From Marisa cornuarietis (Eukaryota > Mollusca > Gastropoda > Architaenioglossa > Ampullariidae), in the NCBI GenBank assembly GCA_004794655.1, contig SMMW01000056.1, positions 186,001 to 250,000 of the forward strand: a stretch of DNA of 64,000 nucleotides, in the 5' to 3' direction. This document shows, one piece after another, positions 38,036 through 49,280 of the stretch. The position numbers and the translations under genes were made by a program. The notes below the pieces were generated by a model that worked only from the letters and a program-made list of their open reading frames with translations, was not told where the DNA came from and ran no database searches. Positions within the stretch are counted from its first letter, which is position 1. Each line of letters begins with the position of its first letter.

Positions 38036-39708
38036 AGAGAGAGAGAGAAAGAGAATAAAAGGAACAACGCTTACAAAATGATGCTATGAGAGTGTGCTGA
38101 AGCGAAATTTTCGTTACTGCTAGGAGACAAGGTGCAGTTCAATAGCAAGGCTCATTCTGATGTTGGGACTATTAGCCTTAACACCTGCTGTTTGAGACCG
38201 GTCGGGCGAGTAGACACTTGCACACCACCTCCCCCCGTGATGATCAGACGATCAGAGGGCTTCTTATTTCTCATAATTCTCTCTCTCTCTCTCTTCTCCC
38301 CGCTGTAGTGAGGCGCAAATATGTTTGAATAATCCGGTAACGCTCAGTCAAAAATACAATTTTCCCAGTACCACCACCCTTTCGTTCTCGACATACATAT
38401 CGTTAAACATCACCATGCGCAGACTGACGTCTAAATCGAGACCGTTACGTTTGTAATTATCCGCCTAATTAACATACGGGGTCTGCTGTCCCACTGGCTG
38501 AGGCCTTGACACCACAAATGTATTCAAACCTGACTCTGATGACCAACGCATGGCGATGTTTGCATCCCACTAGTCCTTTAACAGCCATTCTTACCCCACA
38601 CCTTCCCATCATTTTTCCTGACGCGGACATAATCAAAAGCATTGTGGGGTACCTGGTCGGGTGGGGAGGGCGGAGTATGCGGGTGGAAAAAGGCTTGTCG
38701 GTAATCTTACGGGGATTTTTTTTTTTGGGGGGGGGGGGGAGGGGAGGGTTGGGGGGGGTAGAGCTTGGTCATAAAAAAGGATCGTAAAATCTCGTGATAA
38801 ATCGCCGGTGTCGTTTATTATGCCTCTGTAGTAGTTGCCTCCTCTCTCCCTCTCCAAGCTGTGTTTTGGGTGCCTTCAAGGATAATGAGATTTTAGTGAC
38901 TGGTTCGTCTTGAAACAGCATATTTGAAATTCCTCGCTAATGGTTCTGCTGCAGCCCCTCGTGTGAAAGGCGTATACCGTACGTTGGTGTGTTTGTTTAG
39001 CGTTGGTTTGTCTGTCCAGTCGCCTGTCTGTGAACGATGTTTTGGTCTGCTCGTTGAAGGAAGGCTGGGAAGAACAAGCAATGCGTGTCAAAAGGACACG
39101 ATTACGTCTTTTACGTGATCACGTTGAGATCCCGCATGTCGTGATTGCGCTGATGAGGCCTCTGACTGATAAAGACCATCCGATAACCCCGCGATAGAGA
39201 GCGTGCACGCGAGGTTTATGCCCCCTCCCCCCACCCCCAAGTGACTTGCGACGGAGAGTGCGGCTGACTGGCTAAACCCAGAAGTGCAAACAGCCAAAGG
39301 TCGAAGGTTAGCGCGGTGCACTGCAGTTAATTTTGAAACACTGGCACGTGAGTGCAGGCCGCACCGAGACAGTTGTAACGTGCGAATGACGTACAACATT
39401 TGTATATCAACGTGACAGACGAGTAACTGATGCGAGCACGAGGGGCCGACAGCTCGGAATTCATTAACCAGGTGGGAAATGGCGAAGGGCTGCGGGCTTT
39501 ATCAGGGGCTGTGCTTATCTTCCTCTTCTGGCGATAAGCGCGCCACGTTGCCTTAGCCAGCTGCTAGCTTTTTGGTGCGTGGAACTGAGCTGGCGCCTGG
39601 AGCTGCTGGCACCCCGAATTGCACCCCGAACTGCTGGCACGGGCTGAAGGGTTGGAACCAATTTACTGACTGATCAACAACAGCATCAGTCATGTCCACG
39701 ACGAGTCG

Positions 39709-39710
<2 letters not shown>

Positions 39711-39751
<41 letters not shown>
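39711..39751. repeat. (GT)n microsatellite
   Basis: About 20 GT units with one early C interruption. Confidence 0.97.
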
Positions 39752-39754
<3 letters not shown>

Positions 39755-40591
39755 GCGCGCTCTCTTGAGTTTTGCACCATGTTTGGAAGGAAGGGTCGGG
39801 TGTTGCCCTCTGCGGGGAGTCTGGTAGTTGTACGGGTGTCGGGTGTTTTGTTTTCTGTTGGAGGCAGTATGGGAGTCGGGTTTCGCGCGTGTGCGTGTTG
39901 TGGATGCACGATCTCGGTGTTTTGCGCGCGCTATGGTCCAGTGGTTTACAAGCTGTTTATAAAAGTCGTGTTGCAAAAGAAAAAAGCACGACTGTTGCAC
40001 GATGGTTGAGTCGATAGATTGGCTCTGTGCACAGATATCAGTGCCAATAAGACGGGAGGGGTAAGGGACAGTGAGCAGTCTACCTTTCGTGTGTTCGTGT
40101 AGGGTGACGAAGTTCAAGGGCTTCTTGCTGATTTGCTTGGTGGCTAACAAGGCGTCGACCTGCATCTTCACCTACAGACAAGGGCTGCTGCATATGATCC
40201 ACAGACAGACCGAGGCATAACAGTTCCATTTGCTGTACTGCGTGCGATTTATTGTGACGGAGAATGTTTGTGACTAAGGTGACAGAGTTTAAAGGCAGTG
40301 AAGGGGACAGTCATCTCACTGGGGTGGAGACTCAACTCATCCGCCGACAGCTGCAGTTGTCTTGCGCAGCCTCCTGCGCCACTCCAACGGATTGCTGTCG
40401 TCAGTTTTTGTGCTGACCGCTCACAACTTCGGCGATCATCCATTCCTTCAGTATCTGAAACAAACAAGAAAGAGCGGTCAGTGACCCTAGAGTTCACGAC
40501 CAGGTTAGCCAGTGGGCAGTTCGAAACACTTATCGATCAGCGTAAGTGGCAATCCTGAAGTAGGGTGGGGTAAATATTTCTGCGACCCGTG

Positions 40592-40720
40592 GGCGGAAGT
40601 TATGAAGTGAGGGCAAATCGTTGCCCCTGGGGAATAGGAGGAAATCCAGGAGGAAGTTGTTTATATAATTACAAGGCTGTGCCCAGGCCACGAGATTATT
40701 GCTTTAACCTGGGCCTTAGT
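40592..40720. mobile_element. MITE-related fragment (left arm, probably truncated)
   Basis: GCGGAAGTTATGAAGTGAGG followed by ATCGTTGCCCCTGGGG resembles the left arms of the elements at 3199 and 29842. The right side (CACGAGATTATTGCTTTAAC, then CTGGGCCTTAG) is a much weaker inverse match, and the total is only about 130 bp, so this is probably an internally deleted or truncated copy. Confidence 0.35.
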
Positions 40721-40861
40721 TATTAGTGGTAGCAAAGATAGTGAGCTCTAATACACACCTTTACTCTGTAGGTTTACTGCAAAAGCAGCTCGTGTGTGAG
40801 TGAAGAAGGCTTTAAGCACCTGAAAAGAAGCACCTTTAACTTCCGAACAATGTTGTGTCGG

Positions 40862-41104
40862 AGCGCCTGGTAGTGTAGTGGTTAAAGCACTCGCTTGTCA
40901 CCACTGCAGAGGCAGAGACCCTGGGTTCAGACCTCGTCTCGGGGCACTCCCTGTATGTATGCACACCTGTTCGAAAAGCCGGCCGTGTGTGTGGGGGGGA
41001 GGGGTTCTCTGGGCACTCTGGTTTCCTTCCCTCCCTCTCTCTCGTTTTAGTCCGAACTCCTCACTAGGCTAAAACACTTTCCCGCACAATCAACCAAACA
41101 ACTA
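40862..41104 (+). mobile_element. tRNA-derived SINE, family A, copy 4 (best-preserved head)
   Basis: The head reads CTGGTAGTGTAGTGGTTAA (A box region, near 40867) and CTGGGTTCAGACCTCGTC (B box region, 40921-40938), about 55 bases apart, as in RNA polymerase III promoters of tRNA type. The body contains CCTGTTCGAAAAGCCGGCCG, a G-rich run, CTGGTTTCCTTCC and a tail CTAAAACACTTTCCCGCAC. A CCA-type tRNA acceptor fold is not apparent, so it is called a SINE and not a tRNA gene. Confidence 0.78.
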
Positions 41105-41414
41105 ATTAACGGTGTGTCTTCACCACCGGTGAACAACAGCTCACCATCGATACCTGTGCTGTTGTAAGGGCGATGGGTACAGAGATGTGAGCGCGGTGTC
41201 GATCGGAGTGTTGTTTGACATTCCGTGTTACCAAATAACACATTGCACACCTGTAATCGACAGCAGGTGGTGCGTAACTGTCTGGCATAAAGACAGCTTT
41301 TGTTTCAGGGAGGAATAAATAAAATAATAAGCCTGCAGAAGATAGGATGATGGGAGCGAACTTCAAAACGATCATGCCATTATCCAATCTGTATGAGACT
41401 CTGTATGTGTGTGT

Positions 41415-41490
41415 GTGAGTGAGTGAGTGAGTGAGTGAGTGAGTGAGTGAGTGAGTGAGTGAGTGAGTGAGTGAGTGAGTGAGTGAGTGA
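41415..41490. repeat. (GTGA)n microsatellite
   Basis: About 19 GTGA units after a short GT run. The minus strand encodes an artefactual SLTHSLTH frame. Confidence 0.98.
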
Positions 41491-44400
41491 AAGAGAGAGG
41501 AAGGGGGAATGATGAAGAGGGAGTGGGAAAAAATAAGGCAACATTAGTTCTTGATTGCTGGTTGTTGTAAAATGGACGTGCACCTGTTCACAATCACGAA
41601 GTTGGACGGTCTTCTAATAGTTTTTTTCTGGACCATAAGTAGCTCGTCCTGCACCATTGCGGCTTTGTACTCACTGAGATTAGGACAACCTTTCCGAGAA
41701 GGAAATTGATTGGTTTAATTGTCATCAGCTTGTGTAGAAGAGGTTTTGCCACATTGTGCGAGGATTACATACCCAACGGTAAACTGACAATGTAAATTTG
41801 TTGCAAGAATCCCCAACAGACACATGCCGGCCGACAGGAATCAGGTTCGGGGGAAAAGGCAATCCGGGGTAGAAATCCCTGTAATCCAGGGGCTGCTTAG
41901 GGCCTGAAGGGAAGCGAGTACCACCTGACAGGAGGCGAGGGAAGTGCGCTTTGTTACAGCGCCAGTCTCATTGTGCAGGCAGCTATGCTGAGTACACTGC
42001 AGGAAGCAGCCACCACAACGGTTTCTTAGCAGCAGACGGCAGAGTAGAATGCAAGACGATGGCAAGGTCTGGTGCTTTTGAGGGTTGGTAGACACGAATG
42101 AGTAGCGTTCACCTACAGTAATCCCGTTACTGCCTTACACTTCAGCAGCGTGCGCGTGCATTCCACACTGTACCTCACACGTGCCGGCCCTCGCAGAGCT
42201 CTCGATGATACGTTGAAATGATATCCTCTGCAATAACACACCTGCTTGGAGTATGACAACCTTTCCTCTCTCTCTCCCCTTCCACACTTTTTTTTATCCT
42301 TTCTCCTTTTTTTCTTCCCTTATTTATTTCACTTCCACGTTTGTTTCTGTCAACAAGAACTGACTAGTCTGGGCTGACCTGTCGCATCGGCTGCTACTGG
42401 ATCACCTTAGAAGTCTACACCTGTTGACTCCCAGTTGTCTAAAGAATGTCTGGTCCCACTATGACCCAGTTGCCTTTAAATCGCTGTAAGTTTACAGTTT
42501 GTCGGTGGTGGCCCTATGACCTTTCAAGTAGTCTGTGCTAGTGTCGTGATGTGACTCATTTCCGTGTACCTTTCGTTCTGGTTTTTTTTTTTCCTGACCT
42601 TAATGTCTCTTTAAGCTCTATTCTGTGGAGCTGTGTTACCTTCACAACATTTACGTGTTGAATATTTTATTACTCAATCTTTTATTCAACAACCTCCTCG
42701 CAGTTACAAAAATTTTCAGAGGAATGGAGGGTTTGTTTTTTTACAGGATGGTTCTCAAATTGTAGACAATTTCCGACATACAAAGCGTTGGTAAACACAG
42801 AAAGATGTCTCATCTGTGATACATTTCGTGGATACGTTGTCAAGATTACAGGTAATGAGAGAACTGTATGTGTTTTATATTTTTATATAATGTATGTACT
42901 TGTATTCCAGAATGGAGTTATGGTGTTGTCATTCTCCGAGTTAGGAAATCATTAAGGTATAATGATGCGAAGGAACTAAATCATATTGTTACTTTAATTG
43001 GCCTGCAGATTGTTTTCGATTTATGGTGATGTCTTTTACCTCGTCTTCACGAGCGACCAAGAGATGGAAGCAGAGACTAGTTTGATTTGTTTGGCTTGAG
43101 GTTGAAAGGCATGTGAAATCAGTCCAGTTTATATTTTGTTAGCGGTTGGACGTGGGCGAGTTGCTGTGGACTTTGTCCTTAGTTTCAAGCTTCGCAAGAC
43201 CGTGGGTTGAACGAGGGGAGGGCTCCAAACGCTCAGCCCTTGAACACCCTGAATGGGCAACTCACAAGGAGAATAATGAACCTGACATAACTCGTTAATG
43301 GCTGTTCAAACAGTTGCCTAATCTTGTGTAAAGTGTAACCTGCATTTTCATGGTCATTCGCACGACTCGATGTCAGCAATCGGTTAAAATTTATGATGAA
43401 GCGAGAGCCAGGGCTACAACCTTCAGGCAGAGCTTAAACTTGGTATCATTTTTTTCTAGTCTGTTGTTATCAGCATGATCACTCATTATTCCCAGTATCG
43501 TAGTCATTATCATTATCATCCACCATTCTAATCATTAGATGAACGTATTATTCATTGTCAAGATCACTTAACATTCTCAATATTGTAAAACGAGATTTAA
43601 TATGGTCAGTGCATTCGTGGTGCATTGTCCTACACACATAAACACTGTCTAGCCTTGTCAACAGCTACTGTGCGCGGTTTGTCTAGGGAAACCAGTTACC
43701 ACACAGTTTTGTTTGTCTTGTTCTCACTTTTCGAATTGTAACAGAGACTACAAAAAGACACGGTGTCCCTTGACCCCACTTTTCAGCGTGTCACTGAATC
43801 TACTAAAGAAACCTGCCACGTGACTATACAGGGTTCCATTTCCCTGATGGACAAGGGGTAAAGTGCATTACCTCGATTTACACATCGACAGCAGCCAGCC
43901 TGGAACACAAGCAGGAATAATGGTCTTACCTGGCACCGGCAGTGTTAAGTGTCTTACCTTGTACAGGCTGTATGCTTAGACACAGTATCCCTACAGGTGT
44001 TTACCTGCCACAGAGAAATGGGATGAAAAATAGCAAAACATTCTTTGCTGGTGGGAAAGAGGAGGGCATTTTTTTCTTCACTGTGCTGTGTTCCATCTTG
44101 TGGTGGTCACAAGAGATGATAAAATGTATGGAGGATGTAGGCGTCATGTAGTTCGATGACTTCCCGCTTTACCTGTGAAATTCTGTTTTAATGCACACCT
44201 GGAGATGGTGGAAGTCTCATTAACCATACTGATGTCACGGCCGCTCCTTGTTGCTAGACAGGTGTTACGAGGAAATCCTGACGGGTGTTTCCTTCCCATG
44301 ATTCATTAGCTCGAGAAAAGTAGTTGTCTCCTCTTAACACACAGGAGTTAACGTCTCCTGATGAACGTCAACTGTGTGGAGGCACATTGCTGTTATATGA

Positions 44401-44849
44401 CAAACCAAGCAGCATGGAGACCGGATTTTATTTTCAGCCCTTCGCCATAGCAACTAACCAATTTCTTCAGAGGGCGAAATCGATCTGTCTTTTCAGATTT
44501 AGTCTTCACTGTCTTTGGGTCTTGCCTTTTCTCTTACCTCCCCTTTCTCTTTTTCTCTCCCCTTTTCTCATTTTCATCTTTTTAAAATTTTTATTGGGAG
44601 AAGGCTTGGAGGTGAGCGTCAAAATCACTTTGTTTTGTTTGCATCATCCAAGATTTTAGACACGCGAGAGGAGATTGGTGCAATAGCAACCAAGCAGTTT
44701 CAGTCATGCTGCGGCACGTGTTTGGCTCGGCACGTACAGGAAGAACGGAAGTAGCCACGCATGCACACTTGAGCCGGAAGCTACCTGCCGCCATACCTTC
44801 CTTTGCTTATTGGTATTCCGGTGAGAAAAGTAAGCTTAGATCCCTCGCT

Positions 44850-45180
44850 TATATCGTTTTAATTTCGTTACTATTTTGGTCCCGTGCCAGGGGATCTGGC
44901 CAGTAAGAAAGGGCGAGGACCTTGCGTGTGGATTTACTGCTCGTCTCCTCCCCAGTTTAAATAATTTAGACCGTTTAAAGCGCCACTGCGTCATTTAATT
45001 ACAGGGTTTGTCAGTTAGAGCGAAAGTAATCGCCTTCTCAGGAAAGACATGATGAACTGCTCGCAAGTGTGCATATCTGCACATCCAAGCACGCGCTTGC
45101 TCGTCTCGGAGTTACTGGAAAGGTAGCATGCTTTCGTCGCCTTCTCTCGTTTTAATTTCGTTACTGTTTTTGTCCTTACA
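44850..45180. repeat. Direct repeat of a ~30-bp segment, copies ~290 bp apart
   Basis: CGTTTTAATTTCGTTACT followed by RTTTTKGTCC occurs at about 44857 and again at about 45149 in the same orientation. Nothing protein-like lies between them. It could be an old duplication or the edge repeats of a small element. Confidence 0.55.
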
Positions 45181-48100
45181 GACAGGACTAATCGAATAAG
45201 GAGTGTAGCTCACCTCTATCGATTAAGGCCACGTGGTCCTTAAAAGCCTTTTCCTCTCTCAGAAAGTGATACTTGCACACATCTATGCGTGATGCATATG
45301 TATAGATATGTATAAGTACACACACGAGAGCCCACACACGAACGTGAGGACAAATCACGTATACATTCACGCACTTTAAGATCCGGCAGACGTGTTTAGG
45401 CCCCCCCCCCCCAAAAAAAGGGTCAAGAGTCACGATCATCGTTTTTGCAGCGTAGCTTCGAAAGATAAAAAATGCACTTTTAATTGCAACAATCGGGTCT
45501 ACAGTTAACAATGGGACAGTCACCAACCACACAGCGCATAATGGCAGCAGTTTGTGGCCCTTCATAAGAACTCCCTAGTGGAGCATGAGAGACCATTGCC
45601 GTCAGGGCAGAAAAGCACCAAATGTGGATGAGAGGGTTGGAGTAAGTTGCCATGGTAACCACTGCGACGCAGATGCATCGTGGCAGTTGCTCGACCCTCT
45701 GTCTTCCTCGGTTTGTCTCGTCACGTGCCCGAGACTAGGCTGCAAATGCCAAAACAGGTTGAATCAGACGCCGGTACACGCGGCTCTTGTGTGACGTCAT
45801 GTTGGTGCTCGCCTGTCATGGCCGCTTCCTTCTGCTGCTGAGGGAGGAACGAGAGAGCACAGAAGTACTGCTTTAGCATTTTGCTATGGGAAAAAGAAAC
45901 AACCATAAAATTCACTCCTCTGTGTGTGTGTGTGTGTGTGTGATTATACTCTTGGCTTGTATATCTGTAATCGCGTGTTGAGAGAGCTTCTGCCAGACAT
46001 CGCGCGTCGACGGGACTAGCTCGAGTACACACCTCACGTAGCTTAACGGACGATTCAGACAGACAAGGGATGGGCTGGGGACCTACGGAAGCTCCGTTTG
46101 CCTCATGGTTGTTCCTTTGAAGCGAAACCTACCGAGGCGGATCCGTGGATGTACTGCATGTGTGGGTGATCGCGCGCGTAATTGGGGGTCAACCAGTTCG
46201 TCGGGACGGGACGTGGGAGGAGGAGCTGGCATTGTACGTGACAGTTACGTTTCGCATGAAGATTGCCTGCCATTTTGCTGTCATCCCGTCTCCTTTGACC
46301 CTAGAAATCTCAGGTCAGGAGGACGAGGTGCATGGGAAGGGGGCCTTGAAAATGATGTAGTTTACCGGGAGCAAATTCCTTGTTACATCACTCGCAGTGC
46401 TTGAGCGGTTGAGTGCAGTGCTTATACAATCGGCCTTACTGTGAGAAATGATGCCTCAGCGTGCTTTCAGACATCATGCCCAGTAAATAGAAAAGGCGTT
46501 GACCAAGGGGAGGAATCGACATGTGACGATGCAACGTCAGCGGCAGCTGTTACATTGTTCCACGGTAGGAGAAATGCAGGAGAAAATATCTGGATTTTAT
46601 TGTAACTCCAATCGCCAGAAGAAGAAAACAATTTGGAAGATCTTAAACCTTGCCCTTTGCCATCGCTGAGAACATTTTCTGTGTTAACAAGAAGAAGCTG
46701 TTCGCACCCTCATGCCCCACTCAGGCTTTAATCTCTGTGCTCCAGCATGCGTGGAGACTGCAGGTCCCGAGAGTTGTGCGAAGGGTGGAGGGACCGACGG
46801 CGGGTGCAGACATCCACCGGGTATCGGCAGACACCCGTCGTTGATCATCTCTTATCGCCGAAAGACGTTAATCCCAGCAGCTCGACTCCCCTCGCCACGT
46901 CGACGCCACGGGAAGACACCCGACATTGCTTGCACCCGCTGATTGTATGTCGAAGGAAGAGTGGAGTGTGTGGTGGAGGAGGGTGGAGGAGGATGGGTGT
47001 GCGAGAAGGCGCCGGGTCAGGGCAGGACAGACGGGTAGGGGGAGAGGGCGCCATTCCCGGGATTCACCTGTACGGTTCCTCCCCTCCCGTGGCCTGGGAA
47101 AAGAGTGAAGCAGGCAGCACGAACAACTCCATGTGTCCATGTTGCAGGCAGCCGCTTGTTGTAGGGGAAGGGCTGATGATTTGGACCTAGTCCCCTCAGA
47201 TAGCCACTTTTTTTAAGGAAAGATGAATTTAATGCTAAAGATAGATGTGTGTGTGTGTGTGTGAAAGAGAGAGAGAGAGCCCGAGTTTGATGAATGTACT
47301 GTTGGAGAATCAAGCGCTTTATCAACTCGGTTGCTATACATATAAGAAATAAACTTTATGGTAGGTTACTGTAGAGAATTTATTCTCATTTTGTGTAGAA
47401 CAGTTCCTTCTCTAGAACAGTAGCTAGTTCATGGGTAAAAGAATGTTTCAAAATAACTGCAAGTCCAAATGGTTATTAGCAGCAAATGTTCAGTTCTTTC
47501 TATAATTGGCATTTCATTGCGTGAGGGTTGAGCTACCCAGGACACATAATTATCGTCAAGTATGTCCCTCTGGGGCATCTTCATGCGAGACGGTTATACA
47601 ACACGCCAAACATAGTCACATAGTTAACGATGTGGACCATCAAGTAAAAATATGTACCTCGTGGACAATCAGCTCAGTTTTTGGGGTGGATGATACCTTG
47701 CCGTGTTATGTAAGCAGCAGTCGTCATCAAGACAATAGAGAGTTTGAGATCCACGACGCGTAGGGAGACGTGTGCGGCAACGAGAACAGCGAGGCTCTAG
47801 TCTAAGCCTACCCGTTGTGAGAAAGCGATTGGTTGGATTTTGTGGATGTGATGATGTAGGGCGCAAATTCCCGTGACGCTACAGGTTGACGCTCCCGCAC
47901 GCGTCGTGCGAGCGCTGAATCTCAAACTCTCTAGTGAAGTCTCGTGTGCTGCGTCCAGCACTTAAAGGCCCACAACTCGGGGTCAACTGCGTGTGACCTG
48001 CTCATCGTAGTCGTCAGAATATGCTAATACAAGGCTTAATAATGTCTGCTAGATGTAATCCTCGAGCAAATAACTTTTAAAGATCGTTTGCATTCTCTAC

Positions 48101-48970
48101 CCTTCATCTGCCCCGTGGATGCTGTAATCTTTAGTGCTGTCCCCAAGCAGTAATCAATTTTGTCGTCATCATCATCGCCGTCATTATCATCATCAAACTT
48201 TTAGCTGAATGATCAGCTCATCAGAAATATTGACATATCAGTGCGATTTAGTTTCCACTCAGACAATCGAATGTACAAGAGGATACACGAGAAGAATCGA
48301 CCGCGAAGCTTCTAGTCCGCATGGCGCCTATGAGCCCCAGCAAGGGTTTCCAGGCTGGACTGTAAATTCTCCACAACGTCGCTTTTTTCTGACCTGTCTG
48401 ATGGCTCGCCTGTCGGGCACCGTTTCATCCCTTTTGTATCAAACTCTCACGTAAAGGACGCACTCGTCACGCCGTTTAGACCCCGAGCGAAGGGGAGGGG
48501 TGCGCCGTGTGCATGATTGCACCGACAGCGTGTAGGTGCACCCGTTAGCCACCGGGGAGGGGGGTTGTTTGAGATGCAGATGACGTGTGACCTTGCTGCA
48601 GGTAATCACCGTCTTCCTAACCCTGACCTCACGCGGCGCAGGACGAGGGGCGGGTAAACCTGCCGACGTGTGTGACCTACTTGGACACGTGTGGTGGCAA
48701 ATTCTATGTACGTGCACCCTTCTTTCGTCTTCCTCCTCCTGCCCCTCCCCCCACCACCCTTAGCCTGTATAATTGTCTTTAATTTAGTACAACGATGGGC
48801 TGCTATAATTGAGTTTTATTGCTACGTTGTGATATTCACGATGCTGGGACGTTGTTTTCGTTGTTTACATTATCTTCATGTCATTGGATGTTCGTACAGT
48901 TTATCACACCGGTTACCAATGAGATGTTTTAGTGGGTCTAGGTCATCCTAGCGAGCGCGTGAGCGAGTGT

Positions 48971-49027
48971 GAATGACGTGAGTTGTGATGAATGACGCAA
49001 GCCTTGATGAATGACGCAAGCTTTGAT
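48971..49027. repeat. Three tandem 19-bp units with TGACG half-sites
   Basis: Three units of 19 bases, each GAATGACGYRAGYYKTGAT, begin at 48971, 48990 and 49009. Each carries a TGACG half-site of the CRE/ATF type. Confidence 0.85.
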
Positions 49028-49110
49028 GTCAAAAATGTTCGAGAAAGAGAGCGCATGCGTAACGTTTGAGCGAGCGTTGAGAAAGAACAAACAAGTAGGT
49101 TTATAGTATT

Positions 49111-49280
49111 GTAGGCGTGTGTTGCCGTTAAGTTTTAAAGTTGAAGTAGGCGTGTGTCGCCGCTAGTTGTAGGGTTAGTGCGGGCGTGTGTCGCCGCTAG
49201 TGTTTAGGTTTTAGGGTGTTGCAGGCGTGTGTCGCCATTAAGTTTAAAGTTGAAGCGGGCGTGTGTCGCCGCTAGTAAGT
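49111..49280. repeat. Interspersed GGCGTGTGTCGCC repeat, five copies in a ~110-bp higher-order pattern
   Basis: GGCGTGTGTYGCC begins at 49113, 49149, 49183, 49224 and 49258. Copies 1-2 and 4-5 share the same linker (TTAAGTTTAAAGTTGAAG), so the larger period is about 110 bases. The core GGCG...CGCC can pair with itself. It follows the 19-bp CRE-like array closely. Confidence 0.85.

Noticed and set aside
40866..40940. tRNA gene candidate (A box and B box spacing)
   Set aside because: No acceptor stem or anticodon arm can be drawn, and the same unit recurs with a long non-tRNA body at several loci, so it is a SINE head.
46747..47190. 147-codon plus frame rich in R, G and S
   Set aside because: Overlapping frames are open on both strands in G-rich low-complexity sequence, and no recognisable domain is visible.
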